DNA of 64,000 nt from Branchiostoma belcheri (GCF_001625305.1 NW_017804054.1:930185-994184), one strand, 5' to 3'. Positions 36,601 through 47,089 are shown, counted from the first letter of the stretch. A program made the numbers and translations. Notes: a model not told the origin generated them from the sequence alone.

Positions 36601-39600
36601 TCACCCCCCCCCCGTCTGTGTCAATTCTAACTTGGTCCCTTCTTTCATCGTGGCAGCCCAACATTCCCCTACAGACGTAGGTATGGCAGGAATCATTCCC
36701 AGACTTCATCACCCTACAAAGTGACGCCATCTCTACCTTACATGACAGATGGCAGTAATATAGACCAGGAGACAATATAGGGCGGGTAACGGATAAGAAA
36801 TTGACTAACAATCTGCCTACATTACTGCTGTGATGAGAAATATTAAAAGCAATATCTCTGACAGGTGTATACGAGGGGTATATACATCATGAATCATTAA
36901 TTAAAACCGGCACGTGTTGGCGCTCCCAGTGGAGGCCAAGTTGCATGCTAATGTAAAGACTATCTGATCACTTCTCTTCCGCTACATATGAAAAGTCATT
37001 TCCTGTGTATTGACTCCGGTTTCTCTGGGCGAGAGGGGGATGGATTCTCAGTGGAAATCCTCTTTGGAAGCTATCAGCGTGGCTTGGATTAATCCAGAAA
37101 TATGATCTGAGCTGCAATTCTCACATTATCACTGCACAGAGAGGCATAGAACAATCCGCATGCTGATCACTTGCCTGTCAGGGTTTGTGGTACAGATATG
37201 CAAAATCGACTTGTCTGTCAATACACTACAGAGGTGACAGTAATGCCCCTTCCTAGATCTATCACTGTCAACCTACTGACATTGCCCATCTGGAGCCTGG
37301 CCTTTACCTGCTAGCTTGTGTTGCCTGTCTCAGCACTTTCTTCAAATCTCAAGATTATCTAGGCTCCCCATCACAAACTGTTCTATATTACATGGGGGGG
37401 GGGGGAGAACTCTCACTTTCAAAAAAATGATCCACACCTCAACAAAGACAAAGGGTGAACAGATACTACAACAGTATACATCTTTCCATGCAAATACCTG
37501 GTCTAGTCATACAACATTTCCAAACCATACAATAGTCATAAATGTGTTGGCAGTCATCTTTAGCCTTCTCCTTTCTGGGGGGTCCTGTATCTTACGTTTC
37601 AAGGCAAACCAGTGAATACAGTGGTCCCTAAAGCGGCCATCTTCCCAGTGTGAGCCCAATGGTAACTACTCCCTAAATCCACAGAAATTGCTACTCTAGA
37701 CTTCAAGAGGCAGTTCTGAAATCCTTGTAAGGAGGGAAGAGCCATCTATCTTCTGTATCTGACAGGAGAGCAGGTTAATCACCCCCATGCTGAAGGACGA
37801 CTTTCCTTCTCTTAAATAAGGAAAGCTTGGAATGGCTCTCTGGGGCCGTGACCTTTCCAATTCCTTCTTTTTCCGGAGAGATTTACTGCGCAACACCTGG
37901 ACCTTGTTTTTTTTTTGTTAAGAATTAATACTGTGGCCTTCAACACCTGGACCTTTGTTTTTTGTTTTTGTAAGAATTATAACTAGCATGGATGATTTTG
38001 TTTTAGTATTTCAAAGAGGAAAATTTAAAATTTCATTGCTGGTAAAATTCCCACTACTGCCTGTAAAATCATCTTTTATTATCACACAAACAGTCTGGGA
38101 AATGAGGTTAAAATTCATTGTCAACAAATCTTGCAACTTTTTGAAAGCAGCGAAATAAATCAAACTTGGTGGTGACCACAAGGCCAAGGATAAACTATCC
38201 TGCTTCACAGGTCAAAGCAACACTGAACCCTCAAAGCCTCTCCTATATTATCAAGTAGAATGTATTCCACTTCACTCCAACACATTTACAAGCCAGTGCC
38301 AGGGGACACCAGAGGGCCTCTCAAACAAATGGCTATCTGTCGTGACAGCCGTGACAGATGGAAGAGATTGAAAATTTATCCACACCAAGGAATTATGGAC
38401 CGAATATACGGTCGCAGCATCCGCAGGAATATACAGGCGGGGATTCACACACGATGCCCCAACTGTACTGTGTCTTTGACTCAGTTCATTCCCTCACAAG
38501 TGAAGCAGCACAATAGAACTAATCTATCTAGCTCCGCCTGACAACTGGTAATTTTCTCCACAATCGAAGCATGCATAGATCATTTGGTGGGCTGGGGCCA
38601 TGAAAAAATTATTGCCATTGTGGAGGGAAGAAGACACAGTAACACTTTTGCATCAATTCATGGATGGGCCTGGTGGGAGAGTGGCTATCACATTATACTG
38701 TAGTGACCACACACTTTATCTCGGGTAATGCAGGGCTGTCGAGCGGAGGGTATCATTGACAGGGTTGAATTGGAGGGTAAACAGGGGAGCGGCTTTGTCG
38801 GAATTGTTGTTCAATCAATAGGCAATTGCTTTTCAGCTGGATGGTGATGGCATGGCAGCTAAATTTGATTTTTTTTCAAATAATTTTCATCACAAAGGAT
38901 ATCAATCTATCTTACCCCTTAAACTATTCCCATGTTTGAATGTGTCTATGGGAATGGCAAAATTTCTATACAGCAGTGGAAACGTCACTTGATGTAGCCC
39001 GTGGAAACGAAAACAAAACACACAAAGCGGCAATACATATCGCCATGACAGGACCTATTTTGTAGACGCTGACTGAAAGACAGAAAAAGTCATCAAAGGG
39101 GCAGTGTCTGATCACATTAGGAAAGCCACAATTATGTGAAAGATCCAATTATGCTCGACACTGATGCTGCGGCGAATTGGATGGGGGAAATTATGGGCCG
39201 TGAAAGGGCTATACGAGCACTACCGTTTTACACAGAAAAGGGAGGGTGATGGGTATAAAATGCCTGTCCTTGGCTCAACGCGACGGGAATGCCAATTCGC
39301 ACCTGGGGTGGCCATTATGATGCCGGCACAATAAAATTGAAATTTTCACCTTTACACCGTGTTGACTCTGTAATGTTTCACCGGTGGCTACCCTGGTTTC
39401 ATGCAGAGGCACACACATATGCTGCACTTCATACGTTACACATAATTTATCATCTCATTGAAATACTAAATGCTTGAAGCTTACTCTGTGCAGTACAGTA
39501 AAATACAACCTACAGATATTTACTAAATCACAATCTTTATAAAAAAAAGTAGTATTCCGTTCTAAAAATACCAACACAAAATTATCTGGTCAATAAAAGA

Positions 39601-42600
39601 ACTTTCTATTAAATCGAGTAATATATCATGACACAAGTTATGAAATCAATATTTGCTCACTGATGTGACACAAGAGAAGGCATAAATTTGTAATTCCCTA
39701 ATTTGGCCAGTCATGCTGAGTCACACCTACTCTATACGAAATGCCCCATATAAAATTCTGTATATGGGAACCTCCTATGTAGGTTGTTATAAGATTTTGA
39801 AGACAATTTTATTGTATCATGTGAGCTTAAACCATTCATATTCAGCAAGACAAAAACATTCAGTATTATTGCCAAAAAATCGTTGCAAATGAATATAAAA
39901 TGTAATTTTAATACATGTATATGAATTTGTGATGCAAAACAACTGAATACCAAACCCTCCCATCAAGCTAGGTCCTCGGGTAGATTGCATTTCATCATGA
40001 GGAAATTGGTTTACCAATATACAACCCATTCAGGTAGTGGTTTTCCACAGAAAGCCTAGCCTCATGCCCCCCTCCCTCCCTCCAGTAATATGGAAACTCA
40101 TCTTCTCTAATCCACTGGGAATACTTCCTCTATCTTCAACCCTACCTCTGCAATTATAACATATCTCTGCCATCTGACTATTTTTGTTTCAAAGATCCTG
40201 TTTAGATTCAGAGCTGCTTGAAAGGGAACTAGTGGTTTGTTTCCACTACAGGTTGTACAGTATTTACCCAGGGGCGGGGGCAACCAAAAGAATCGACAAG
40301 TGCTATTATACTTCGCTGCCTCTCAAGAGAATCAACAAGGTCTTCAACTGGGACAAATTACAGCTCCTATTGGCTTCCTCCCACTTCTTCAAGGAGCTTT
40401 CCTAACTGGTCTTAGACTGGCTTGTTGTTTATACTAAACGGAAACGTTACTTTAAAGCTTGAAAGTCAAGTTAGCGGAGAGGCATGCTAAGTTAGGACCA
40501 ACAGGGAAGAAAAGCACACAGTCATTTGGCTGAAGTCTCTTGCTCCCCAAATTGATCCCAGATGTAGTGGGACTTTCATAGGGGGCATTCCGCATGACCC
40601 CCTCAAAGTCACCCACGTTTGCCCACATCTGCGGCACAAACTTCACTACAAGATGTAAGGGAGACCAAAGTCACATTCTAACCTTTTGAACTTCCACATG
40701 GAAAATATGTGCCCATCACCAAACCTTGCCTTGGAGAGAGTAAACATCACCAGTGGGCAAAGCAGATGTATGCTTGACGATATCCTTCAATTGCAAATTT
40801 TGTGAGAGAGCAGTTGTGAAAATGCTCCTGGACAGTTACATATTGATTATGGAGACATTTTTCCCGTTGGATCACCGTCAATCATATCTGATCTTTGGAC
40901 TTATCATTGCATCTGTCAAGGACACCTTGATCCATGCTTTACAACATGGAGTACTTGAACGTTGGGGATCTATAACAATCGTGGCATCCACATCCGTCTT
41001 CACATCTTCTCGCACCCATCCTGATAATAACCGTGACAACGGCTGCATAGAACACTTTTGATTGATCCCCTGCTCATTTCTTATCCCTGTTTGTGAACTT
41101 CGTCACACCTTGTGAGGTAATGATGACGCCAGATAACATCGCGCCCGTCCTAATCGAAGATATTTAGCTGGGAAATAGCGTCACATAAATCTGAACCCTC
41201 GCAGCTCAAACATTACCCGTGATGCATGTATTTATGACTCCCAAAGCAGCACATTTTGCCACACGTATAGTTCAAGGCTAGGGGTGTAGAAAGCAGCTTG
41301 CACAGACACACTCTCGAATTTAGGAATCACATGCTATTAACACCAGATGGTCTCCCTGCATACAGCTATCTGAGCATGAATTATGCACTTTGTAATTTAT
41401 AAGTCTTGCATTTATTCCGTTTTTCACACTCCGGCAGCCCATGCGAGGAGTCGTGGTGAATTTGAAACCTTGAAAACTTCACAACAACATGGGAGGGGCC
41501 TGGAAGGTAAATTGTTTAGGGGCCATCAACAAATTCCATTCACCACACCCAACTGTAATTTCATACCCAACTGGTTCATACACAACAGAGCACACACTGA
41601 TACAGAATGGACGACTGTAACCAGACATAAACAAAGGTTAACACACGACAATGTCAATACCAAAAGGGTTGCCGCCGCCCACATTTCACTAATTAATTGA
41701 TGTACATCTGCAGTAAAGTATGTTGACTTGGAGATACAAACAAACACAAGCATATCCATTCCAACATGTCAACTTTTAAGTTGACTGATGATTCTACCAG
41801 AACACCTACACCCTACCCTGGAGGCTCTAGTCTAGCCATGAAAATTTGTTATAACTCACATTGTGCTATCCTTTCGCCTAGAAACATTTTGCAAGATGCA
41901 TACCTACACCTCATTTTAACTAGAACAGTTCTAGTAATTTCTAGGCTTCTAGGTGAAAATATGGTGGCCTGACATGGGTAAAGATAGGAAGGAGTGGTGA
42001 AAATATGGTGGCCTGACATGGGTAAAGATAGGAAGGAGTGGAGAGGACTGTTGAGGAAGAGACGAGTTCTGTGCGCAGGCCACTCGAACGACTGACTCGA
42101 GGAGACCTCAACAAGTACAAGTACAAGTAAGACATGGGTAAGAATACTTCCAGTTTCAGGTTTTATCCATACTATGAGAATGAACACTTTAACAGCCTGG
42201 CCTTTGTGCTTTTGACTTGTGACTGTTGGAAAAATACTTAACTACAAGACCTTTAACCTGTGTGCTCTCATGACATTATGGGTATGGGACAGTCTCGAAT
42301 CTTCCCTGTACAAAATAATATCCCTTCACACGGCCATTTTCACAGGCTTGAAAAATGGTGTGTCGCATGCTAATGAGAAAATAAAGCAGAAGATTTAGTC
42401 TTTGTGGGCTTTGGGTACATTTGACGATATGTAAGTCCTGAAAATCCGCCTGGGAATGAATAATGTTCACTCTAAACAATGTCTTTCCTCCCACCCAATC
42501 AGACACCTGTGGGCATGACAACAGTCAAAATGGGTAGATTTATTACACACAAAGGAGAGAAAATCCCCAGTGTTTGTGGCCATTGGAAGTAATGAGGTGC

Positions 42601-45600
42601 CAAGGTAGGAAATAGCTAATAAGTCGTGCAAACAAAGGAACAGTGGTCTTGTGTAAACATCCTGGAGAATATGGACTGTGGGTTTTAAACAGACTCAACC
42701 AGTACAATAACTTCACTACAGCCACTTATGTCGCTTGTTTGGACTTTAGCCTGTCTTCATCATGTGATCATAATCAACTTTGTACGCATTTAAAAATGTG
42801 TTTTGAATAAGCGGCGTTGCTTCTCCCAGATTTCATATAAAAACTCGGTGAAAATTTTAAAGCAAATGTAAACATTTTAAAACAAACATGCCTGAATTCC
42901 TTCTTGACCATGGATGACAGTTTGCCCCAGTTTTAAACATGAAAGTGTGAAAATTGGACAAGTATCATAGGCATACGTGTGCCTCACATACCCCACTGAG
43001 CTAATTTGAAAATAGTCACTCCTAATTAGATTTCTCGACTTGTAAGAAAGGTATGTGGCAAGGCAGAGACACAATCAATACAAATCAGAGTACAACCTTT
43101 CCAAGTCTACAAATCATACAATAGCATCTGCATCCAGGCCTGTGTAAATTTTCTTTGAGCGCGAATCTCTTTTAATCAAATTTATCGTCATCGGGCTCTT
43201 GCCCAATGACAAAGCCGTGTTCCCTGCGATGATGATCCCAGAAAATGCGGACCATTTTACTCCTCTCAATACCTTGTTACAGAATCCGTGTACGCGGAAG
43301 CCAGGAATAAGTAGGGATCCTTCCCGACCTAGTGGTGGTTCTTCTCTTCAATATTTTGATAGCGTTGTTAGCGATGGATGGGGCTGCCCAACATGACCCC
43401 TCCACATGCCTCGGCATAGTGGGAAAATTTCACATTCCAACAACACCACACAGTGGAGAGGATCCACGGGGGAAGTGTCCAGTCTAAACCATGTGGCTGC
43501 CTAGGTACCCCACGTACAAACCTTATTCCCAAGTTCATAAACACAGGGAGCCAAGGTGTAATAATCAAAACCACAGGCCCATGAGGTGAACACCGCATGC
43601 ATGTGACATCTGTCTGGATTTCGTCCCATGCTGGCTGGTCTGAAAAGCAATATTGTCTTGTATCTGGTACCAATACAACAGTTGTCTGTTACCTCTTTTT
43701 ACTGCTGTAGAAAGAATTAAACCCCCAAGTGACAGCTTGATGATTCCTTTCTGTTTTTAGTTAACCACTCCCAATAGATCTTCTTTCAACAGATGCCAAC
43801 TTTGAAATCCTGATCTCTTTCATGTGCTGACTGACATGTATCAAGTTTACAATGTCTGTCAGTTTGTGACAAAGAACAACCAGCTTGTTTACTATGTGAC
43901 CCTTCCATGTTCATGTTCCTACGATAATTATGCTCTAGAATCTTGTTGACCATTGGACTAGACTTAAAAATTAAAAGCATTGCCTCAACCAAAATCCATT
44001 ATTAATCATCCCCCATTCAAAATTGTATTACGTGATGATGGGGACCCTACGCCAACATGTCTCCGTAGGCCAGTCTGAAAGGATTGCTTCTATCAATTTC
44101 TTTGTCACCGCTGCAAGATGAGCCGTCAAGAGGCCTTCCTACAACTGAACATTATATTAAAGTAAGCCGGGTGCTACACGAATATGCCATGTGCTCTGTG
44201 CTTGGTGCTGGAATGGGATTTTACCACCTAGTGATGACAACGCTTTACAACACTTCTGGGAAACATTAATTAGCACACAACTTGTCATGTAACTTTGTAA
44301 GCTTACTGTGGGACTTGGCATTTTTTTCTCCTAAATATTGCTTCTCTGCGGAGCGTATCCTCTGTAAATGTCAATATTCCACACGAGCACTGCACAGGAT
44401 GGGTTGGAACATTATCCTAGTATGAATCCGCCCAAAATACCAGCAACTGCACATGACCTACCATCGACACGCAGGGGGATCTGCACATATCACATTTACA
44501 GCCCCAATCTTTACGCATCACATTTACGACAACGGTGCAATAAAACTTTCTGTTCAAACTCTTCATGGCACTTGTTCATCTCAAGTTTATTGCCTTGGAT
44601 AAAATCTATATCTTTAAATTTCCAGGACAGTTATCATACATGTGTAACATTACACCTTCTTGCACAGGAATTCTGTATTGGGAAATACACTGCCTTGTCA
44701 GTATATGTTATTGATTGTAACTGGTGTCTCCTTGCAATAATTACAATCAGGTGGTCGTTATACAGTAAAAAAAACATCTTTACACATGGGTACAGTTTCT
44801 CTCAGCCTTTTCAGGGGTTACAAGGTCTGAAGTAGCTGTATTTTGAGGACATAATACCGACACATGATTCTCATCGCTTCAGGCTCGCACGAAACATTGG
44901 TGTCCTCTTGCACAAGGTGGTCATAACTTTTATCTGCACGAATTTGTGTTTTACTTCTTACATTTTAGTGGTTCCAGTTCATTTTTACATCCACGCAAGT
45001 CCCTCATGAAAGTGTGTGACTATGTACGTGTGGGAGTTACCATATGGCTTGCCCACCATACTGCGGGTAGGAATCACTTTCTTGGTGATTCCTACCATCC
45101 CCCTCCTCTGGGCAAAAAATGGAAATCTTGGCTGGGTGAACGGGGACTCCATTATGGTCACCCCCAAGAGGAGTGCCATGAAATGTCATGTGGAAAAGAA
45201 ACATTAAGCCTAGATTGCCTCCCTGGAACTTGCCTGACCCAAGGAGATTAATGGCATTCAAAATGAAGGCCACATGGGTCCGGCATCCCAGGACTTGGAC
45301 CAGTCACAGCCAAAATCCCCTCAGTGGGGAATTCCACACTTGATTGTTGGATCTTTCCAGCAAATTGAGAAGAGCTCAAGGTCTGTTTTGCTATGAATAC
45401 ATGGATAAAACGGTGAAGCTGTGGGCTTTACAAGCTGTGTGGTTGTGGAAGGGATCCCACTAAATTTTTCATGAACAGAGTTTTAAGTCTTCAGTGTGGA
45501 TGGTTTGGGCAATTTCTCAAGATAAAAAGTGATCCCGAAATCTTTGTGTCATGAAATGCAAGACGAATTTAATGCCGGTATACTATTTCCATATGCTGGT

Positions 45601-46684
45601 TGTCTGGAAACAAAGCAGCAGTTGGCACAAGCACATGGGCTCTCTTCAAACCCTTCACATGCTAATACAGCCCCAATATCTATTACATATCCTGGAAGAA
45701 CTGACTTCTCAAATGCCACATTTTCGGTGTCCTATTTGTGGCTTTCCCGAGAAAATGGCTGGTAAAAAGTTGCCGCTGAAATAGTGGGAGCCAGTTTTAT
45801 GGTCATGCTGTACAGTTATTGCGGGTCAGGCAATAAGTTCGGCAGTTGGAATGGAGTGCGGACGAGTGCGTGCTGATTGAGTTTGGGCCCGGGTATCGCA
45901 TCAATAAAAACGTGAAATGCTGATGGTCACGATTCCCCTAGGTCCGTACACGGTGACTACCTGGCTAGCGATGTAGTTTTAGAATTTCGTTTCTCCTCGG
46001 GGCACATTATACACAGATCACATCCTAATAATGGTTTGTAAATTGCAAGCGGCCTCGTGTGCACAACCTCCCAACACACTGGTGTGTAAATCCCTTGAAC
46101 AAACCTACGCACGATTTCGCAAGGATTGGTCAACTTCACACCACAATTTTCATGGAGAAATACATGTAAAACTACCGACTTGGACCATGGGTTGCGGGAG
46201 AAACATATCTGTGCCCACATAACCGGACTTTAATAGGGACAATAGAGACAATGGGATACATTTCGACGGGAAGAATTTCGGGCTTTGTCGAGCAGCGTGG
46301 CGTGGCCACGGCATGGCCACACGGCGACTCGTGTTGGCCGCTACAACCTGCGACCACTTGGCTTCTCTACGTTCTTAAATACCAGAAAACCCCCAACAAA
46401 ACCGCCAGAAAAATCACATTAGGTCGTGAAATTTTCATGACTACAATTTCAGAAAAGAAAAACTTCGCGTACCGGTCGTCGTCATCATCTTTGGTCGAGT
46501 TGATTTTGCTTCCGGGAGGCACATCTTCGCCGGCTACCGGCGCCGCGCTACCGTCTCCCGTCAAGTTGGTCATATCGGTCTCTTGCTGCTCGATGGCAAC
46601 CGCCTCTGTTGTTGTGGCCATAAGATCTTGGCTCATGTCGTCCAAATTCTGCTGAATTTGCTCGCCGTTCACTTGCTCCGCCAT
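503..46684 (-). CDS. HNRNPAB/D: hnRNP D/AB-family RNA-binding protein (partial, 4 exons, 3' end beyond left edge)
   Basis: Spliced CDS is complement join of 46684-46473, 11715-11675, 10213-10086 and 664-503. The joins keep one frame (phases 2, 1, 0) and give 181 residues. Residues 1-70 are an acidic, Q/T/D-rich tail ending in a run of aspartates. RRM1 starts at residue 72, with RNP2 MFVGGL at 73-78 and RNP1 RGFGFILF at 112-119. A short linker leads to RRM2, whose RNP2 IFVGGL is at 158-163; the product is cut at residue 181 by the window edge. The tandem RRM layout, the [15 protein letters not shown] stretch and the [11 protein letters not shown] stretch are typical of hnRNP D, A/B and D-like. 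Known family members are nuclear-cytoplasmic proteins that bind AU-rich or UAG-containing RNA and act in splicing, mRNA stability and telomeric DNA binding. Which vertebrate paralogue is closest cannot be told; an invertebrate copy may predate their split. RRM2 remainder and the Gly-rich C-terminus should lie to the left. Confidence 0.93.
665..10085 (-). other. hnRNP intron 3 (9.4 kb)
   Basis: Bounded by the donor at 10085-10084 and the acceptor at 667-665. Short open frames are scattered through it, but none shows a recognisable domain or paired splice sites. Inside are a hAT-like MITE candidate (7069-7393) and a single MITE-end-like motif (2745-2759). The stretch 3000-3500 is more GC- and CpG-rich than its surroundings, with no identifiable content. 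Confidence 0.75.
7069..7393. mobile_element. possible hAT-like MITE
   Basis: The left end reads CTGGGCTTGAAATTCATTTT. The right end, read on the other strand, is CTGGGATCGAAATGG, so the two are imperfect terminal inverted repeats. Subterminal GGTGCACA motifs also occur near both ends. I could not find a matching target-site duplication, so the boundaries and even the identity are tentative. No open frame of note. Confidence 0.38.
10086..10213 (-). CDS. HNRNPAB/D: hnRNP coding exon 3 (body of RRM1 with RNP1)
   Basis: Acceptor TCTAACAG precedes 10213 and donor AAAG|GTGGGA follows 10086. The 128 nt finish Lys85 and encode residues 86-127. They contain helix 1 of RRM1 ([10 protein letters not shown]), the loop DPVTGRSR and RNP1 RGFGFILF. 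The two aromatic RNP1 residues expected to stack on RNA bases (F114, F116) are present. The exon ends at a complete codon. Confidence 0.95.
10214..11674 (-). other. hnRNP intron 2 (1.46 kb)
   Basis: Lies between exon 2 donor and exon 3 acceptor on the minus strand. Its first quarter is occupied by an inverted-repeat element (11268-11643) that starts about 31 nt inside the intron. Nothing else recognisable. Confidence 0.8.
11268..11643. mobile_element. MITE-like element next to the exon 2 donor
   Basis: The ends are inverted copies: the left begins AGGCCTAGGAAAAAAAA then TTGTGTTTCCT; the right end, on the other strand, begins AGGCCTAGGAAAGAAAA then TGTGTTTCCTG. Internal TAGGGTCGG and TAGGGTCAG motifs also recur. 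About 376 bp, no coding capacity. A clear target duplication is not visible, so the superfamily is unassigned. Confidence 0.55.
11675..11715 (-). CDS. HNRNPAB/D: hnRNP coding exon 2 (41-nt exon carrying RNP2 of RRM1)
   Basis: This exon is too short for a standard ORF scan. It is flanked by acceptor CTCTGCAG at 11716 and a near-perfect donor GAGA|GTGAGT at 11674. It supplies one base of Arg71, residues 72-84 ([13 protein letters not shown]), and one base of Lys85. RNP2 of RRM1 lies entirely here, so skipping the exon would both remove the first RRM strand and shift the frame. Phase and content fit the neighbouring exons exactly. Confidence 0.92.
11716..17620 (-). other. hnRNP intron 1, 3' part
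   Basis: Non-coding intron. Several open frames of 60-140 codons (for example 15839-16198 and 16828-17259) have no domain resemblance and no coherent splice context. I see no gene in this stretch. Confidence 0.65.
17621..18654. repeat. copy 1 of a duplicated 1-kb segment (unoccupied site)
   Basis: From GCACCGGTACAGTG to GGCTGGAGCGG this segment is nearly identical to 18675-18939 joined to 26785-27550, with a few substitutions and small indels. At 17888-17892 it reads straight through TTTAA, the site where the second copy carries the 7845-bp insertion. It ends exactly at the N gap. It is most simply explained as the other haplotype, kept as a separate contig end; a true tandem duplication is the alternative. 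Confidence 0.85.
18655..18674. other. assembly gap (20 N)
   Basis: A run of 20 N. The left contig ends, and the right contig starts, inside the same duplicated segment, so the gap size is a placeholder and the flanks overlap in content. Confidence 0.99.
18675..18939. repeat. copy 2 of the duplicated segment, left part
   Basis: Matches 17621-17892 and stops at TTTAA (18935-18939), where the fold-back element begins. The match resumes after the element at 26785. Confidence 0.85.
18940..18954 (+). repeat. left terminal inverted repeat of the fold-back element
   Basis: CAGTGGTCGAAATAC, immediately after TTTAA at 18935-18939. It pairs with 26770-26784 with a single mismatch. Confidence 0.85.
19662..19838 (+). 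repeat. left long inverted arm
   Basis: About 177 bp that reappear in reverse complement at 26185-26363 with few differences. The similarity continues outward and inward at a lower level, for example TATGGGGGTTTC near 19900 against GAAACCCCCATA near 26130. Confidence 0.85.
20461..21757 (+). repeat. forward satellite array (about 5 units)
   Basis: Units begin near GTCTGCCCTC at about 20553, 20841, 21066, 21361 and 21656, giving periods of 288, 225, 295 and 295. Each unit has, in order: GTCTGCCCTC; an imperfect palindrome ATATCATATAAATGATAC; GTCGGGTCGTC; the palindrome GTATCATTNCAATGATAC; CTACCTAGGTTTTCCAAAGT; and CTATCATATCTACGCATGTG. A long spacer (with GGGTACACTGTACCAGCAAT) or a short spacer (T-rich) follows, which explains the two period lengths. 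Confidence 0.92.
21758..22009. other. centre of the fold-back element
   Basis: About 250 bp between the forward and reversed arrays. It holds one more palindrome (GTATCATTACAATGATAC near 21823) and degenerate spacer-like sequence. No open frame. Confidence 0.6.
22010..22500 (-). repeat. reversed satellite array, first block
   Basis: The same units as at 20461-21757 in reverse complement; GGGCAGACC motifs fall near 22221 and 22442. Palindrome centres here read GA, the complement of TC on the left. Confidence 0.9.
22495..22746 (-). repeat. internal inverted copy of left arm segment
   Basis: Reverse complement of 20184-20480, apart from about 85 bp (20402-20460 region) missing here. Shared landmarks include GGGCTGGGCGACAATATTTA and TTTTCGGGGCGCAATGTGAT. 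It is followed abruptly by a retrotransposon fragment. Confidence 0.8.
22747..23087 (-). mobile_element. LINE fragment 1, end of reverse transcriptase ORF (broken)
   Basis: On the minus strand from about 23080 a frame reads [20 protein letters not shown], then after a few residues [20 protein letters not shown], before a stop. A neighbouring frame then reads [15 protein letters not shown] and, after it, ERTFVY. The order LQ-LQNRA-R, then HERL-WL-V--R, then TR---G-L--PK, then ER-F is the usual end of the reverse transcriptase ORF in CR1/L2/I-type non-LTR elements. At least one frameshift and one internal stop break it. It interrupts the satellite: the array stops at 22746 and resumes at 23088. 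Confidence 0.72.
23088..23916 (-). repeat. reversed satellite array, second block
   Basis: Reverse-orientation units with GGGCAGACC-like motifs near 23184 (varied), 23406 and 23635, of both short- and long-spacer type. The last unit is cut in its ATATCAT palindrome at 23916 by a LINE. Confidence 0.9.
24052..24930 (-). pseudogene. LINE ORF C-terminal part, after frameshift
   Basis: About 292 codons starting with [16 protein letters not shown], the thumb-like motif that normally follows the RT domain, so this is the continuation of the 24927-25462 frame shifted by one base rather than a separate protein; there is no ATG at its start. It ends with a Cys/His cluster [19 protein letters not shown], a putative zinc-binding C-terminus often seen in invertebrate LINEs. 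It is otherwise uninterrupted for almost 900 nt, so decay is recent. Confidence 0.85.
24927..25462 (-). pseudogene. LINE reverse transcriptase fragment (YADD box)
   Basis: The frame enters the element without its own start; the open frame reaches 25550 only by running into satellite DNA. It contains the RT motif [20 protein letters not shown], the catalytic box [12 protein letters not shown], then [16 protein letters not shown] and [14 protein letters not shown]. These correspond to RT motifs 4, 5 (A/C-type aspartates), 6 and 7. The frame ends at a stop near 24927 after a run of basic residues. The next frame continues the same protein, so the stop results from a one-base shift. The RT would copy element RNA at the target site if intact; this copy cannot. 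Confidence 0.88.
25463..25990 (-). repeat. reversed satellite array, third block
   Basis: Resumes the unit cut at 23916, then about two more reverse units (GGGCAGACC near 25475, 25697 and 25927) up to the spacer GCGCGGCTTTTCAAGAGC. It continues into the right arm at about 25995. Confidence 0.9.
26185..26363 (-). repeat. right long inverted arm
   Basis: Reverse-complement partner of 19662-19838. Both copies span TTTTTGTGTACAAGTGTGAT-type sequence and the CTGACTTGTAAGGATTA region; differences are mostly single bases. Confidence 0.85.
26770..26784 (-). repeat. right terminal inverted repeat of the fold-back element
   Basis: GTATTTCGAACACTG, the reverse complement of the left end with one mismatch, followed by TTTAA at 26785-26789. 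Confidence 0.85.
26785..27550. repeat. copy 2 of the duplicated segment, right part
   Basis: Matches 17888-18654 from TTTAAGCTATACCGAGC onward with scattered substitutions and small indels (for example near 27196-27245). After GGCTGGAGCG the sequence continues past the point where copy 1 meets the gap. Confidence 0.85.
37891..37978. repeat. short direct duplication, offset 50 bp
   Basis: CAACACCTGGACC followed by a T-rich run and GTAAGAATTA-like sequence occurs at 37891 and again at 37941, with slippage in the T run. Confidence 0.8.
41953..42040. repeat. perfect 44-bp tandem duplication
   Basis: Two identical 44-bp units, 41953-41996 and 41997-42040, each starting GTGAAAATATGGTGGCCTGA. Identity implies a recent event. 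Confidence 0.95.
45066..45096. other. perfect 12-bp hairpin
   Basis: GGTAGGAATCAC, seven-base loop, GTGATTCCTACC. The stem is too short for a typical microRNA precursor, and no transcription signal is visible. Confidence 0.7.
46473..46684 (-). CDS. HNRNPAB/D: hnRNP coding exon 1 (start codon, acidic N-terminus)
   Basis: ATG at 46684-46682 is in a good context (AAGATGGCG). An in-frame ATG 12 codons upstream (46720) exists, but the second one starts the typical MAEQ-like N-terminus, so I chose it. The exon encodes 70 residues rich in Q, T, D and E, without a folded domain, and ends in a run of five aspartates. The donor CCG|GTACGC is at 46472, in phase 2; its two leftover bases CG join G of the next exon to make the Arg just before RRM1. 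The antisense frame 46251-46655 is open but is only a shadow of this exon. Confidence 0.88.
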
Positions 46685-46830
46685 CTTGTGCGATTTACCG
46701 CCGAAAAAAGAACACGCCACGCAACCAGCCTACATATGATTAACCTTCATTTGCATACGCCTTCCTATTGGCTGGATGAAATGATATAATCAAATACAAG
46801 CGATCTGATTGGCCAGATTCTGCATTACGT
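46685..46830 (-). promoter_or_regulatory. likely hnRNP promoter
   Basis: Upstream of the hnRNP start codon, the minus strand has two CCAAT boxes (46771-46767 and 46812-46808, 41 bp apart) and an octamer ATGCAAAT (46756-46749), with no convincing TATA box. This fits a broadly expressed RNA-binding protein gene, but it is motif evidence only. The start codon lies about 65-130 bp downstream of these motifs. Confidence 0.5.
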
Positions 46831-47089
46831 ACTTGGTTTCAGGCATATTTATGCAATTTTTATTTGCCATTTACTGAGTCTGAAACCATTTCCCACGGAT
46901 CAGAATGGACGGTTATTTGGCTTCGGCACGACGTTCGCTGCGTAATCGAGCGCCATATTCGCGTCGCAAGTGAAAGAAAATGTCTTTGTGGTCCCGTAGC
47001 ATGAAAAAAGAGCCGACATTTTGGGTGGAGCACTATTGTTTTTCGGTGACAAACATAAACCTCTGTTCCCATTGGGCAATCCCTATCAC

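Larger units (their letters stand above)
27551..46472 (-). other. hnRNP intron 1, 5' part (about 18.9 kb)
   Basis: Runs from the fold-back region to the exon 1 donor. I find no supported gene: open frames of 60-155 codons (for example 44368-44835) lack domains and splice partners. It contains homopolymers (G-run near 37394, C-run near 36606), two short tandem duplications, and a strong hairpin at 45066-45096. Confidence 0.7.

Noticed and set aside
44368-44835. 155-codon plus-strand frame in the hnRNP intron
   Set aside because: Longest unsupported frame outside the LINE, but without a recognisable motif, promoter or splice sites. Such a length occurs by chance in AT-rich DNA.
46251-46655. 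134-codon plus-strand frame
   Set aside because: Antisense shadow of hnRNP exon 1, whose splice sites, start codon and continuation into RRM1 are clear on the other strand.
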